Shown here in pieces: positions 1-7,359 of a stretch of DNA of 43,884 nt. The stretch is taken from positions 1 to 43,884 of the forward strand of contig JAUNAK010000015.1 of NCBI GenBank assembly GCA_030527665.1, given 5' to 3'. The stretch is from Eubacteriales bacterium. Its GTDB lineage: Bacteria; Bacillota; Clostridia; Lachnospirales; Lachnospiraceae. Below the pieces are notes generated by a model. The model did no database searches. It was not told the DNA's origin and worked only from the letters and a program-made list of their open reading frames with translations. The first letter of the stretch is position 1. The number at the start of each line of letters is the position of its first letter. The position numbers were made by a program, and so were the translations under genes.

Positions 1-55
1 CGACGATAGTCGGGTGTTCGTAGGAACCACGTGACTTAAGTCATGTGAGGTTCAG
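1..55 (+). mobile_element. Right end of an IS200/IS605-type (TnpB) element
   Basis: Bases 2-34 read as the last codons of an open frame (DDSRVFVGTT, then TGA at 32-34), which would suit the C-terminus of a TnpB-type protein. They are followed by a hairpin: GAACC (24-28) pairs with GGTTC (49-53), around the palindromic core ACGTGACTTAAGTCATGT (29-46). A subterminal hairpin just after the tnpB stop is typical of IS200/IS605 right ends and of the 3' end of their guide RNA. The apbE reading frame resumes at 56. The right edge of the window carries a closely similar palindrome. The family assignment is inference from architecture, because the transposase itself lies outside the window. Confidence 0.6.
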
Positions 56-694
56 ATCACGGTTGAGCCGGTATTGGAACTGTGGGATTTTACCGGGGAA
101 AACCCGGAGGTTCCGGCGGAAGCAGATGTGCAGACAGCACTTCGGAAGGTTAACGGAACGGGAATCCATCTCAACGGACAGACACTTACCTTTGATTCTG
201 CGGATATCCGGTTGGACCTGGGCGCTCTGGTAAAAGGGTATGCAGCTGACAGACTGAAAGAATATCTGACAGCAAAAGGTGCTTCTGCGGCAGTGATCAA
301 CCTCGGGGGAAATGTGTATGCACTGGGAAATAACAACGGAAATCCCTGGAAGGTCGGAATTCAGAAGCCGTTTTCACTTCGAGGAGAAACGCTGACGGTG
401 GTGGAAACCGAGAACCGGTCAGTGGTATCTTCCGGTACGTATGAGCGGTATTTTGAAAAAGACGGCAGGCAGTATCATCATATCATTGATGCACGTACCG
501 GTTATCCGGCGGTGTCGGATCTGTCACAGGTAACCATCGTATCGGATTCCTCGCTGGAGGGAGATCTGCTGAGTACGGTCTGCTTTCTGCTGGGAAGCGA
601 AAGAGGGATCGCCTATGTGCAGAGCAGAGACGATGTGCAGGCCATTTTCGTCGGCGGGCAGTCGGCAATTTTATATACGGATTTTGGAAATTAG
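56..694 (+). CDS. apbE: FAD:protein FMN transferase (ApbE), 5'-truncated by the element
   Basis: This is the C-terminal two thirds of ApbE, which transfers FMN from FAD to Thr/Ser of exported flavoproteins. Visible family signatures are ITVEPVLELWDF at the start of the fragment, DLGALVKGYAADRL, and the metal-site motif IDARTGYP near 485-510. About 212 codons remain of a usual 330-350, so the signal peptide/lipobox and the N-terminal part are missing. The frame meets a stop at 32-34 upstream, and family-like sequence begins exactly at 56, where the mobile-element end stops. Family members usually have Phe-Asp just before ITV, which would place a TTTGAT target at the junction. The following genes (NusG-II and Gx proteins) are its usual neighbours. 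It is probably non-functional if the insertion is fixed in the population. Confidence 0.85.
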   Translation: MTVEPVLELWDFTGENPEVPAEADVQTALRKVNGTGIHLNGQTLTFDSADIRLDLGALVKGYAADRLKEYLTAKGASAAVINLGGNVYALGNNNGNPWKVGIQKPFSLRGETLTVVETENRSVVSSGTYERYFEKDGRQYHHIIDARTGYPAVSDLSQVTIVSDSSLEGDLLSTVCFLLGSERGIAYVQSRDDVQAIFVGGQSAILYTDFGN

Positions 695-701
695 TTGAGC
701 T

Positions 702-1064
702 ATGAAAAGAAAAGATCTGATCCTGTTTGCGGTTTTGCTGCTGCTTGCAGGAGTATCCTTTATTATATCTCGCATGATGCCGGAGAAAAGCGATGCCAGG
801 CTGGAAATCACCATCGACGGAGAAAGCTATGGAAGCTACTCCCTGGGAGATGACCAGACGATTAAGATCGGCAGTACCAATGTCTGCCGGATCGAAAACG
901 GCGTTGTAACCATGACGGAGGCGGACTGTCCGGACCACATCTGCGTAAAAACGAAACCGATCGATCGGAAGGGCGGAAGTATTGTCTGTCTGCCGAACCG
1001 GGTAGTGCTGAAAATTATCGGAACAAATGCTTCCGATGAAGAACCGGAGGTGATCGCCGGATGA
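702..1064 (+). CDS. NusG domain II-containing membrane-anchored protein
   Basis: A 120-residue protein with one N-terminal membrane segment (about residues 6-22, LILFAVLLLLAGVSFII) followed by a small extracytoplasmic beta-rich domain. The pattern EITIDGESYGSYSL, then CPDHICVK and GGSIVCLPNRVVL, is that of the NusG domain II family, including the CPxxxC motif. It starts 7 bases after the apbE stop and overlaps the next gene by 4 bases (ATGA), so the three genes form an operon. In Firmicutes this protein is commonly found between apbE and a Gx-family gene. Its function is unknown, but a role with flavinylated surface electron-transfer proteins is a reasonable inference from that linkage. Confidence 0.85.
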   Translation: MKRKDLILFAVLLLLAGVSFIISRMMPEKSDARLEITIDGESYGSYSLGDDQTIKIGSTNVCRIENGVVTMTEADCPDHICVKTKPIDRKGGSIVCLPNRVVLKIIGTNASDEEPEVIAG

Positions 1065-1645
1065 GTGAAGCAGAAAAGAGAAAAAGAATAATAAATTCTT
1101 CTGAGGGAAATGGGGAAGTACGGAATAGACAGAATGGGCAGAGCAGCTGCGGCGTGCAGCGGCTTACTCGACTGGCCTTGATGACGGCACTGGCGATGAT
1201 CCTCAGTTATGTGGAATCACTGATCCCTTTTTATGCGGGATTCCCGGGAATCAAGCTGGGACTGGCCAATCTGGTGATCGTGCTTCTGCTGTACACAGGA
1301 ACTATTGGTGAAGCACTGGTCGTTTCCTGTATGCGGATTTTGCTGACAGGGTTTCTGTTCGGAAATCTGTACAGCATGCTGTTTTCGCTCAGCGGCGGTC
1401 TTATTTCACTGCTGGTGATGTGGCTGATCCGAAAAATTCCCGGATTCGGGGTAATGGGAGTCAGCATTGCAGGCGGAGTCGCACACAATATGGCCCAGCT
1501 TGCCGTGGCAGTTCTGGTGGTAGAGACCTACCAGTTGGTGGTGTATTTTCCGGTACTTCTGGCTGCAGGAACACTGACCGGAGCCGGCATCGGCATACTG
1601 GCGGCAGTCCTGCTGGAGCGGGCAAAGCTTTTGAGAAGAAGTTAA
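1061..1645 (+). CDS. Gx transporter family / heptaprenyl diphosphate synthase component I-like membrane protein
   Basis: A 194-residue integral membrane protein with a hydrophilic head of about 35 residues and five or six hydrophobic segments. The stretch FYAGFPGIKLGLANLVIVLL with the following glycine-rich helices is characteristic of the HepI/Gx transporter family. Some members are annotated as component I of heptaprenyl diphosphate synthase, others as transporters, and the biochemical role here is not settled. The ATG overlaps the stop of the NusG-II gene (ATGA), indicating translational coupling. Its last 4 bases overlap the end of the convergent AraC gene. It completes the apbE-nusG2-Gx module and would lose its upstream promoter if the element insertion in apbE is polar. 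Confidence 0.8.
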   Translation: MSEAEKRKRIINSSEGNGEVRNRQNGQSSCGVQRLTRLALMTALAMILSYVESLIPFYAGFPGIKLGLANLVIVLLLYTGTIGEALVVSCMRILLTGFLFGNLYSMLFSLSGGLISLLVMWLIRKIPGFGVMGVSIAGGVAHNMAQLAVAVLVVETYQLVVYFPVLLAAGTLTGAGIGILAAVLLERAKLLRRS

Positions 1646-2601
1646 GTCAGGTTTGTTTTGCTGATATATTCCCGCGGAGCAACGCCGTAATACTCCCGGA
1701 ATGCTTTATAGAAATTGCTGCTGTTGGTATATCCTAATAAGGCTGCTATTTCAGAGTTAGGAAGAGCGGTTCCTTTCATCAGGGATACCGCACGTTCCAT
1801 CCGCTGTTCTAAAAGTATTTCCGAGAACGTTTTGCCAAGTTCTTTGGCTAAAAGTCCGGATAGATAATTGGGATGATAAGAAAAATGTTTTGCAATGTCC
1901 TGTAAGGAACAATGGTCAAAATTTTCACCGATGTATTGTACGATCTGTTCTGCAAGAGTACGTTCCGACTCCTGCGGGACAGATTTTTTATATTCTCTTG
2001 CCACTTCCATGAGGAGGGCAAGTGTGAGAGGACGCAGAATGGACTGTGTATCTTCTTTTTGCTGTGCATACTCTACAATCATAAGCTCCAGCAGATTTCT
2101 TACAGAAAAGGTATCCTCAAATTGTAAACGGATATATTCCTCCGAGAATTCATTGATCTGAGGAGTAAGGAAGAATTCAAATAAATGTTTATCGGATGAC
2201 AGAACATGAAAGAAGGTTCTGAAAAATGCTTCTGTTTGAATCAGGACGCCCACAATGATTTTTTCTTCTTCGCCGGAATCGTTGATGGAATATCCGGCAT
2301 AAGGCTGTCCGATATAGCACTCGTTTTCGTGAATCGTAATGCGATTGTTGCTCAGATAACTGAGGGCACTGTAATCACCCTGGTAAGCGAAATTAAAGAA
2401 GAAAAAGTCCTGTCGGTGAAACGATTCCAGCATTTCTTTTCCCTTATATACACAGATCATCACATCTTCATCAGCTCTGCCCGGCCAGAGCTGCGTCTTT
2501 TCACGCTTATCACCAGGGGACGTTTTTAAATATTTCCAGTCAATTTTTTCAAAATCTTTTCCGAGCTTGCTGATGGATCGTTCCAGTAATTCTGGTCTCA
2601 T
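1642..2601 (-). CDS. AraC family transcriptional regulator (N-terminal cupin-like sensor)
   Basis: A 319-residue regulator. The last 100 residues form the AraC double helix-turn-helix: CSLQDIAKHFSYHPNYLSGL is the first recognition unit, and NSEIAALLGYTNSSNFYKAF followed by REYYGVAPREYI is the second. The N-terminal 200 residues resemble a cupin-type ligand domain with short beta strands (for example DFFFFNFAYQGDYSAL), but the ligand is not evident. It is preceded by AAGGAG about 8 bases before the ATG. It is convergent with the Gx gene (4-base overlap) and divergent from the flavin reductase-like gene at 2828, so it may control that gene and the acetyltransferase. That link is inference from position only. 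Confidence 0.9.
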   Translation of the reverse strand: MRPELLERSISKLGKDFEKIDWKYLKTSPGDKREKTQLWPGRADEDVMICVYKGKEMLESFHRQDFFFFNFAYQGDYSALSYLSNNRITIHENECYIGQPYAGYSINDSGEEEKIIVGVLIQTEAFFRTFFHVLSSDKHLFEFFLTPQINEFSEEYIRLQFEDTFSVRNLLELMIVEYAQQKEDTQSILRPLTLALLMEVAREYKKSVPQESERTLAEQIVQYIGENFDHCSLQDIAKHFSYHPNYLSGLLAKELGKTFSEILLEQRMERAVSLMKGTALPNSEIAALLGYTNSSNFYKAFREYYGVAPREYISKTNLT

Positions 2602-2766
2602 GAATGCACTCCTTGCTGAAATAAGAAACTAACTGAGAAGCTTTTTTTGAATTTTTCTTACGAGTTTGTTTGGGTTTTCATATTACATGTTTGTTTTGGA
2701 TATTATAACCCGACATATGAGAAAATGCCACTGCAATACTTAATATTTAGCGCTGTATTTTATGTG

Positions 2767-2790
2767 TTGTCAGGATAAAATAAATGACAA
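2767..2790. promoter_or_regulatory. Inverted repeat TTGTCA-N12-TGACAA in the AraC/flavin-reductase intergenic region
   Basis: TTGTCA (2767-2772) and TGACAA (2785-2790) form a 6-bp inverted repeat with 12 bases between the arms, about 40 bases before the start at 2828. TTGTCA could also serve as a -35 box with TAAAAC (2791-2796) as a weak -10. It may be an operator or a promoter with dyad symmetry, but short repeats of this size also arise by chance in AT-rich spacers. Confidence 0.3.
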
Positions 2791-2827
2791 TAAAACATAG
2801 ATGAAAAGTAATGTGGAGGCAGCAATC

Positions 2828-3343
2828 ATGAAAATATCGAAAATAGCATTAAATGAAATCAGCAGAATGATCGATCCGGTAACAGCAATGCGGGATAACT
2901 GGTATCTCGTAACAGCAGAGAATAATGGTGCTGCAGCTACGCTTACGGCAGGATGGGGAGCACTTGGCAATCTCTGGGAAAAGAAGATTGCAATCGTGTA
3001 TATCCGTCCGCAGCGGAATACGAAAAAGTTTATGGATGCATCCGGCAGATTCACAATGACATTTTTTGATGGAAGACAGCGGGAAATGGGATTCCTCGGA
3101 AGTAATTCGGGGGCTGATATGCCTGATAAAATCGAGAAATCCGGTCTTCATCTTACGCATGTGGATGGGCAGCCAACATATGAAGAAGGCAAAATCGTTC
3201 TGAATTGTAAAATTTTGTATGTGCAGGAACAGAAACCGGAGAATTTCCTGGATGCAGCACTTGCAGAAGCCTGCTTCCCGGATCAGGATTACAGTGTGAT
3301 GTATGTGGCAGAGATCGAAGCTGCATACAAGATCGAAGCGTAA
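2828..3343 (+). CDS. Flavin reductase-like, FMN-binding family protein
   Basis: A 171-residue protein of the split-barrel flavin reductase-like fold. The N-terminus has NWYLVTAENNGAAATLTAGWGALG, which resembles the FMN-binding strand of the family, followed by IAIVYIRPQRNTKKFMD and FTMTFFDGRQREMGFLGSNSG. I chose the ATG at 2828 because GGAGG lies at 2813-2817, whereas an ATG at 2801 has no ribosome-binding site. It is followed after 15 bases by the acetyltransferase gene, probably in one transcript ending at the terminator at 3958-3996. Substrate and electron partner are unknown. Similar small proteins act as flavin:NAD(P)H oxidoreductases or simple FMN carriers. Confidence 0.8.
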   Translation: MKISKIALNEISRMIDPVTAMRDNWYLVTAENNGAAATLTAGWGALGNLWEKKIAIVYIRPQRNTKKFMDASGRFTMTFFDGRQREMGFLGSNSGADMPDKIEKSGLHLTHVDGQPTYEEGKIVLNCKILYVQEQKPENFLDAALAEACFPDQDYSVMYVAEIEAAYKIEA

Positions 3344-3358
3344 TGAGGTAGAAATACG

Positions 3359-3925
3359 ATGACAGAATTAGAAAAACTGAGAGCAGGACTTGCCTATTGC
3401 TATGATGACGAAGAAGTAGATGCTCTCAAAGAACAGGCAATCATCTGGACAATGGAGTTTAATGCGCTGCATCCTCTGGATTTTGACGCGCAGAGAAAAT
3501 GTTTAAAAGAACATTTGGGATCAATGGGCAAAGATGTCTGGATAGCAAAAACGTTCAACTGTGATAATGGCAGGAATATCCACATCGGCAATAACTTTAC
3601 CGGAAATTACAATATTACCATGCTCGATATTCGTGAAATATACATAGGCGATAATGTAATGATTGGTCCGAATACGCTTATATCCACAGTTGGTCATCCG
3701 CTCACACCAATGGGAAGAAGAAAACATCTGGGCATTGCCAAGCCGGTTACCATCGGAAATGATGTCTGGATCGGAGGGAATGTGACGATTCTTCCTGGAG
3801 TAAAGATTGGTAATAACGTAGTTGTTGCTGCAGGAGCGGTAGTTACAAAGGATGTTCCTGACAACACACTTGTAGGCGGTGTGCCTGCAAGAAAAATCAA
3901 AGATATCGAGAATGACGTGGAATAG
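3359..3925 (+). CDS. maa: Sugar O-acetyltransferase, maltose/galactoside acetyltransferase type (hexapeptide repeat)
   Basis: A 188-residue acetyl-CoA-dependent sugar O-acetyltransferase of the Maa/LacA/NodL group. The N-terminus shows the Mac domain ([22 protein letters not shown]). It is followed by hexapeptide repeats that build a left-handed beta helix ([51 protein letters not shown]) and the usual end GGVPARKIK. His113 in STVGHPL is the expected catalytic base. It lies 15 bases after the flavin reductase-like gene, with GAGGT as ribosome-binding site. The physiological acceptor is unknown; such enzymes are often considered to acetylate surplus sugars for export. Confidence 0.92.
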   Translation: MTELEKLRAGLAYCYDDEEVDALKEQAIIWTMEFNALHPLDFDAQRKCLKEHLGSMGKDVWIAKTFNCDNGRNIHIGNNFTGNYNITMLDIREIYIGDNVMIGPNTLISTVGHPLTPMGRRKHLGIAKPVTIGNDVWIGGNVTILPGVKIGNNVVVAAGAVVTKDVPDNTLVGGVPARKIKDIENDVE

Positions 3926-3957
3926 AGAGGTCTCAGATCTATTGGTGAGTAACAGGA

Positions 3958-3996
3958 GCGCAGTATCTCAGCTTTTGAGGTACTGCGCTTGTTTTT
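3958..3996 (+). terminator. Intrinsic terminator after the acetyltransferase gene
   Basis: A 13-bp stem (GCGCAGTATCTCA with TGAGGTACTGCGC, one T-G wobble), a short loop, and the U-rich tail TTGTTTTTGTCT. Confidence 0.85.
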
Positions 3997-4087
3997 GTCT
4001 GTAATTCAATTATAATCAAATTATACACAGCTCTCATTCTTTAGCAGATGGAGAGAAAAACGCAGATCTATTTGGGAGGAAATCATC

Positions 4088-4612
4088 ATGGAAAATCAGG
4101 TACTGGAAGCATTAAAAACAAGAAGAAGCGTAAGACGCTACAGCGATAAGCCGGTAGAGCAGGAAAAGCTGGATGCCATCATGGAAGCAGCTACATATGC
4201 GCCGACCGGCATGGGCAAACAGTCCCCGGTAATTGTTCTGGTGAAGAACAAAGAGGTTAGAGATAAAATCTCAGCGATGAATGCAAAAGTAATGGGAAGA
4301 GACATGGATCCGTTCTATGGCGCACCGGTTGTAGCAATCGTATTCGGAAACAAAGCAGCAGCGCCGACATGGTTTGATGATGCGGTACTGGTTGCGGGAA
4401 ATCTCTTAAACGCTGCACATGCAGTTGGTGTAGATTCCTGCTACATCTATCGGGCAAAGGAAGTATTCGAATCAGAAGAAGGTCTTGCCCTTTTGAAAGA
4501 GTGGGGACTGGATGAGAATTATGTAGGCGTTGCAAATTGTATTCTTGGATACGGCGAAGGCGAGGTTCCGGCTGCAAAAGAGCGCAAAGCGAATTATGTC
4601 ATTGAGATCTGA
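4088..4612 (+). CDS. Nitroreductase family FMN oxidoreductase
   Basis: A 174-residue nitroreductase-fold protein that binds FMN as a homodimer and reduces substrates with NAD(P)H. The N-terminal LKTRRSVRRYSDKPV is the classic FMN-phosphate-binding start of the family. APTGMGKQSP follows at about residue 40, and the family glycine-rich end NCILGYGEGEVP lies near residue 150. The preceding GGGAGG has ideal spacing. It stands alone between a terminator (3958-3996) and the hairpin at 4650-4691, so it is probably monocistronic. The natural substrate is not predictable; quinones, nitro compounds or flavins are all possible. Confidence 0.9.
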   Translation: MENQVLEALKTRRSVRRYSDKPVEQEKLDAIMEAATYAPTGMGKQSPVIVLVKNKEVRDKISAMNAKVMGRDMDPFYGAPVVAIVFGNKAAAPTWFDDAVLVAGNLLNAAHAVGVDSCYIYRAKEVFESEEGLALLKEWGLDENYVGVANCILGYGEGEVPAAKERKANYVIEI

Positions 4613-4649
4613 TAAAGATACCATTTCACGAATAAGATAGGACATTTTT

Positions 4650-4691
4650 AGATGGGAGGTCTGTATTCTCGGCAATACAGACCTCCCATCT
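4650..4691. repeat. Perfect 18-bp inverted repeat (hairpin) without a U tract
   Basis: AGATGGGAGGTCTGTATT (4650-4667) is perfectly complementary to 4674-4691, with the 6-base loop CTCGGC. Neither strand has a run of T after the stem, so it is not a standard intrinsic terminator. A smaller hairpin, CATGCC/GGCATG at 4715-4731, follows. Confidence 0.85.
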
Positions 4692-4888
4692 GGTATTAGG
4701 CGAGCAGTGATGAGCATGCCATGCTGGCATGAGTATTCGATGAGTGCCGCGACAACTTGAGATATAGGCAAAGCGTTTTTCAGGTTGCGCAAATATGATA
4801 CAGAAAAGCCAATTTTTAGATGTCTCCAAATATGATTTTTTAATATCCTAGACTCAGACAATCTGTATCGCTGAGTAAGGAGGCAAAA

Positions 4889-7327
4889 ATGGAACGCTTA
4901 CGTTTTACGGATCATTGGAAATGCGGAGAACTGGGAAAGGAATTGCATGCGGTAGCAGTTCCGCATGATGCAATGCAGGAGAAGGGACGATCTGCAGAAG
5001 CACCGTCCGGCAGAAGTGAGGCATATTTCTTAGGTGGAACCTATGTATATGAGAAGAATTTTACTGTGCCGGATGATTGTAAAGAGCAGATTCTGATGCT
5101 GGAATTCGAAGGTGTTTATCCAAAGGCAGAGGTGTATTTGAACGGAGAACTGCAGGGGGAATGCAGCTACGGATATTCCATGTTTCGTGTAGAACTGAAA
5201 AATCTGAAATACGGGCAGGGGAATGAACTTCGTGTTCTTGTACATGATGAAGAACATCCCAGGAGCAGATGGTACGGCGGTGCAGGAATCTATCGCCCGG
5301 TGTGGCTTTTAAAAATGCCGCAGACCCATATTGCACCGGCTGGTGTTCGAATTGAGACGATTTCTTATGCACCGGCAAAAATTGCGATTGGGACTGCAGT
5401 GAATTTTGCAGCAGCGGATATGGAAACAGGCGTGCCGAAGACCTCTGAACAGTCTGCAGCAGAAGAGGTTTCTGAGAAATCTGCGTATACTTTATATCAT
5501 GAAATCTATTTTAGGAATGAAAAAATTGCAGAGATCCATACACCGCTTCATGCGAAGTGTGAAGTGGTGATTGAAAGGGCAAATCTCTGGAATGCAGAAC
5601 ATCCTCATCTCTATGAGTGTCGTACGAAACTGTTAAAAGATGGTGTGTGCATTGATGAACAGACGAATCGATTTGGAATTCGCAAAATAGAGTGGTCTCC
5701 GAATGGCTTCTTTGTCAATGGAGAGTCGATGAAATTGAAAGGAGGATGTCTGCATCATGATCATGGAATTCTGGGAGCAAGAGCATTCGAAAAGAGTGAC
5801 TGGAGAAGAATCGAGAGGTTGAAAGCTTTTGGATTTAATGCAGTGAGGTCTTCACACAACCCGATTTCCAGAGCATCACTGGAAGCATGTGATACCTTAG
5901 GTATCTATGTCATGGACGAGACCTGGGATACCTGGACAGATAAGAAGACACCCTATGATTTTGGAAATGGTTTTCTGGATCGTTATGAGACAGATCTTCA
6001 GATGATGGTGCAGAAGGACTTCAACCATCCGTCGGTGGTAATGTACTCCGTTGGAAACGAGGTGACGGAGCCGCATAACGAGGAAGGCACTGCGCTTGGC
6101 AAACAGATCATAGAGAAACTCAGGAAGTTGGATTCTACCCGTCCGCTGACTGCGGGATTAAATCTGACCCTTATTTTAATGGCGAAGATGAAAGTAAATA
6201 ATCCGGTGGAAGCTGTTGTAAGTGATCAGGCAAAAGAAAATGATACACCGAAAAAAATCGACAGTACGGAATTTAACAAGCAGATTCAGATGATGGGCAA
6301 ACGTATGATTCAGGCAGCTGCCCGTGAAGATGCAGATCAGGTATCAACTCCGATTTTGAATGCACTTGATATCTGCGGATACAATTATGCTTCCAGCCGT
6401 TATGCGATTGAAGGGAATCTGCATCCGGAACGTATTGTGGTTGGAAGTGAGACCTTCCCGCAGGATCTGGCGGATAACTGGGAAATGGTGGAGAAATATC
6501 CCTATCTTATCGGTGATTTTATGTGGACCGCATGGGATTACATCGGAGAAGTTGGTCTTGGAAGCTGGTCATACAGCAATGATGCAGACGGATTTGAGAA
6601 GCCGTATCCGTGGCTGCTTGCAGATTCCGGTGCATTTGACATTCTTGGAGATGATACGGCAGAAGCAGGAATGGCATCTGTTATCTGGAAGGCAAACTCC
6701 AAACCTTATATCGGTGTTCGTCCGGTTAACCACCAGGGAGTTCCTATGTTCCGCGCAATGTGGAGAGGAACCGATGCAAGACCACACTGGTCTTACCGGA
6801 ATTGTGACGGAAATGATGCGGTAGTAGAAGTGTATACCAATGATGCAGAAGTGGAACTTCTGCTTAATGGGGAAGTAATCGGACGAAAAACAGCAGAGAA
6901 AAAAGCGGCTGTTTTTGAAATTCCGTATCATGCAGGTATACTGACCGCGAAGACATACAATGCAGAAGGTGCATGTACGGCGGAAAGCAGCCTGTGCTCA
7001 GCTTCGGAAAAAACGGAGATTCAGATTCTTCCGGAAGGAGAGGCAAAGGTTGGAGAACTTCTCTATGTAAATATCAACATCGCCGATGAAAATGGAACAA
7101 TCGAGTGCAATGCGGATGATACGCTGACAGTTCATGTCGAGGGAGGAACGCTTTTCGGATTTGGAAGTGCAAATCCGATGACTGACGAACGATTTACGGA
7201 AGGTATTTATACCACCTACTACGGAAGAAGTCAGGCTGTAATTCTGGTAGAAAGTGAAGAAGTGAATATCTTCGTTCAAGGGGAAAAATACAGCAATCGA
7301 GGTCTGGCTGTTTCTGCAGTAAAATAA
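4889..7327 (+). CDS. Glycoside hydrolase family 2 (beta-galactosidase/beta-glucuronidase-like)
   Basis: An 812-residue GH2 retaining beta-glycosidase. The order is: sugar-binding jelly roll (about 1-150, with RWYGGAGIYRPVWL), immunoglobulin-like domain (about 150-275), TIM barrel (about 275-600), then a DUF4982-like C-terminal beta domain (KPYIGVRPVNHQG onward). Active-site signatures are GGCLHHDHG, NAVRSSHNP, the acid/base Glu391 in YSVGNEV and the nucleophile Glu521 in VVGSETFP. No signal peptide is present, so it acts in the cytosol. A charged segment around residues 440-490 is an insertion in the barrel. TAAGGAGG precedes the ATG closely. GH43 and a GPH symporter follow in the same direction. 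GH2 covers several activities and the exact sugar cannot be told here. Confidence 0.92.
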   Translation: MERLRFTDHWKCGELGKELHAVAVPHDAMQEKGRSAEAPSGRSEAYFLGGTYVYEKNFTVPDDCKEQILMLEFEGVYPKAEVYLNGELQGECSYGYSMFRVELKNLKYGQGNELRVLVHDEEHPRSRWYGGAGIYRPVWLLKMPQTHIAPAGVRIETISYAPAKIAIGTAVNFAAADMETGVPKTSEQSAAEEVSEKSAYTLYHEIYFRNEKIAEIHTPLHAKCEVVIERANLWNAEHPHLYECRTKLLKDGVCIDEQTNRFGIRKIEWSPNGFFVNGESMKLKGGCLHHDHGILGARAFEKSDWRRIERLKAFGFNAVRSSHNPISRASLEACDTLGIYVMDETWDTWTDKKTPYDFGNGFLDRYETDLQMMVQKDFNHPSVVMYSVGNEVTEPHNEEGTALGKQIIEKLRKLDSTRPLTAGLNLTLILMAKMKVNNPVEAVVSDQAKENDTPKKIDSTEFNKQIQMMGKRMIQAAAREDADQVSTPILNALDICGYNYASSRYAIEGNLHPERIVVGSETFPQDLADNWEMVEKYPYLIGDFMWTAWDYIGEVGLGSWSYSNDADGFEKPYPWLLADSGAFDILGDDTAEAGMASVIWKANSKPYIGVRPVNHQGVPMFRAMWRGTDARPHWSYRNCDGNDAVVEVYTNDAEVELLLNGEVIGRKTAEKKAAVFEIPYHAGILTAKTYNAEGACTAESSLCSASEKTEIQILPEGEAKVGELLYVNINIADENGTIECNADDTLTVHVEGGTLFGFGSANPMTDERFTEGIYTTYYGRSQAVILVESEEVNIFVQGEKYSNRGLAVSAVK

Positions 7328-7359
7328 CGAAATAATATGAAGAAAAGGAGAGAAACAGT

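Noticed and set aside
1642-2601. The first AraC gene as regulator of the GH2-GH43 operon
   Set aside because: It is separated by three unrelated genes and a terminator. Its immediate divergent neighbour is the flavin reductase-like gene.
4889-7327. Frameshift or fusion in the GH2 gene because of the unusual charged segment around residues 440-490
   Set aside because: The frame stays open and both catalytic glutamates and all downstream motifs are in order. The segment is best read as a natural insertion in the barrel.
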